Origin: CAYONM01 sp964405325
GTDB taxonomy: Bacteria; Planctomycetota; UBA11346
Reading direction: 5' to 3'
Length of the DNA stretch: 5,192 nucleotides
Assembly: GCA_964405325.1 (NCBI GenBank)
Contig: CAYONM010000256.1
Coordinates: forward strand, 1 to 5,192
The notes beneath the pieces were generated by a model, which was not told the DNA's origin, made no database searches, and saw only the letters and a list, made by a program, of their open reading frames with translations. This document shows, piece by piece, positions 5,104 through 5,192 of the stretch. The translations under genes and the position numbers were made by a program. The stretch's first letter is position 1. Each line of letters begins with the position of its first letter.

Positions 5104-5192
5104 CTCGATTTTAAGGGCACCTCTCTAAACTCAGGCACTTCGCCAGATTTGCGCTTTCCGGCCCTGCCTGCGTTGCTGGAACCTCGAAATAG
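5104..5192 (-). mobile_element. Insertion-sequence-like end, running off the window
   Basis: From about 5112 the sequence changes character. TAAGGGCACCTCT, then a stretch with GGCACTTCGCC and CTGCGTTGCTGG, resembles the terminal part of IS5-like elements as I recall them. I cannot name the element, and no transposase is visible before the window ends. The reverse complement of 5104-5175 shares ordered short matches with 40-108. Between the receiver gene and this end lie overlapping small inverted repeats (CTGTC 5074-5078 with GACAG 5085-5089; GCCTG 5072-5076 with CAGGC 5096-5100) without a T-tract, so terminator activity is unproven. Confidence 0.35.

Overview
The window holds a compact cluster of two-component signalling genes, all on the + strand. 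The DNA is moderately GC-rich with strong G/C preference at third codon positions. That, together with Shine-Dalgarno-led starts and E. coli-like -10 elements, suggests a proteobacterium, probably gamma. This is inference from composition and style only; I cannot name the genus.

Layout. Positions 1-263 carry no convincing gene. They hold a sequence resembling, in inverted orientation, the sequence at the right edge of the window (40-108 against 5104-5175), a small GC hairpin (105-122) and a striking 20-bp inverted repeat (129-185). Next is a small, previously easy-to-miss ORF (264-437, 57 aa, acidic tail) with a good ribosome binding site. Thirteen bases later comes a 624-aa soluble hybrid histidine kinase (451-2325; PAS-like, HisKA, HATPase, REC, HPt). 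After a 248-bp gap with a plausible promoter comes a 363-aa soluble PAS histidine kinase (2574-3665). It is followed 61 bp later by a 201-aa response regulator with a Fis-type helix-turn-helix (3727-4332). A 273-bp regulatory gap holds a -10-like box, a tandem pair of dyad-symmetric 18-bp repeats and competing leader hairpins. It precedes a 143-aa stand-alone receiver protein (4606-5037). The last 155 bp contain a near-perfect extended -10 box at the stop of that gene and an insertion-sequence-like end.

How the parts may work together (inference). Neither kinase has a membrane segment, so both should sense cytoplasmic signals. The hybrid kinase has a full His-Asp-His relay ending in its own HPt, which could pass phosphate to the receiver of the 201-aa DNA-binding regulator, to the 143-aa single-domain receiver, or to both. 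The PAS kinase has no receiver of its own and sits directly upstream of the DNA-binding regulator, its most obvious partner. The single-domain receiver could be a phosphate sink, a relay shuttle or a regulator acting by protein contact. The sensed signal and the target genes cannot be read from this window. The repeats at both edges raise the possibility that the cluster sits between insertion-sequence remnants.
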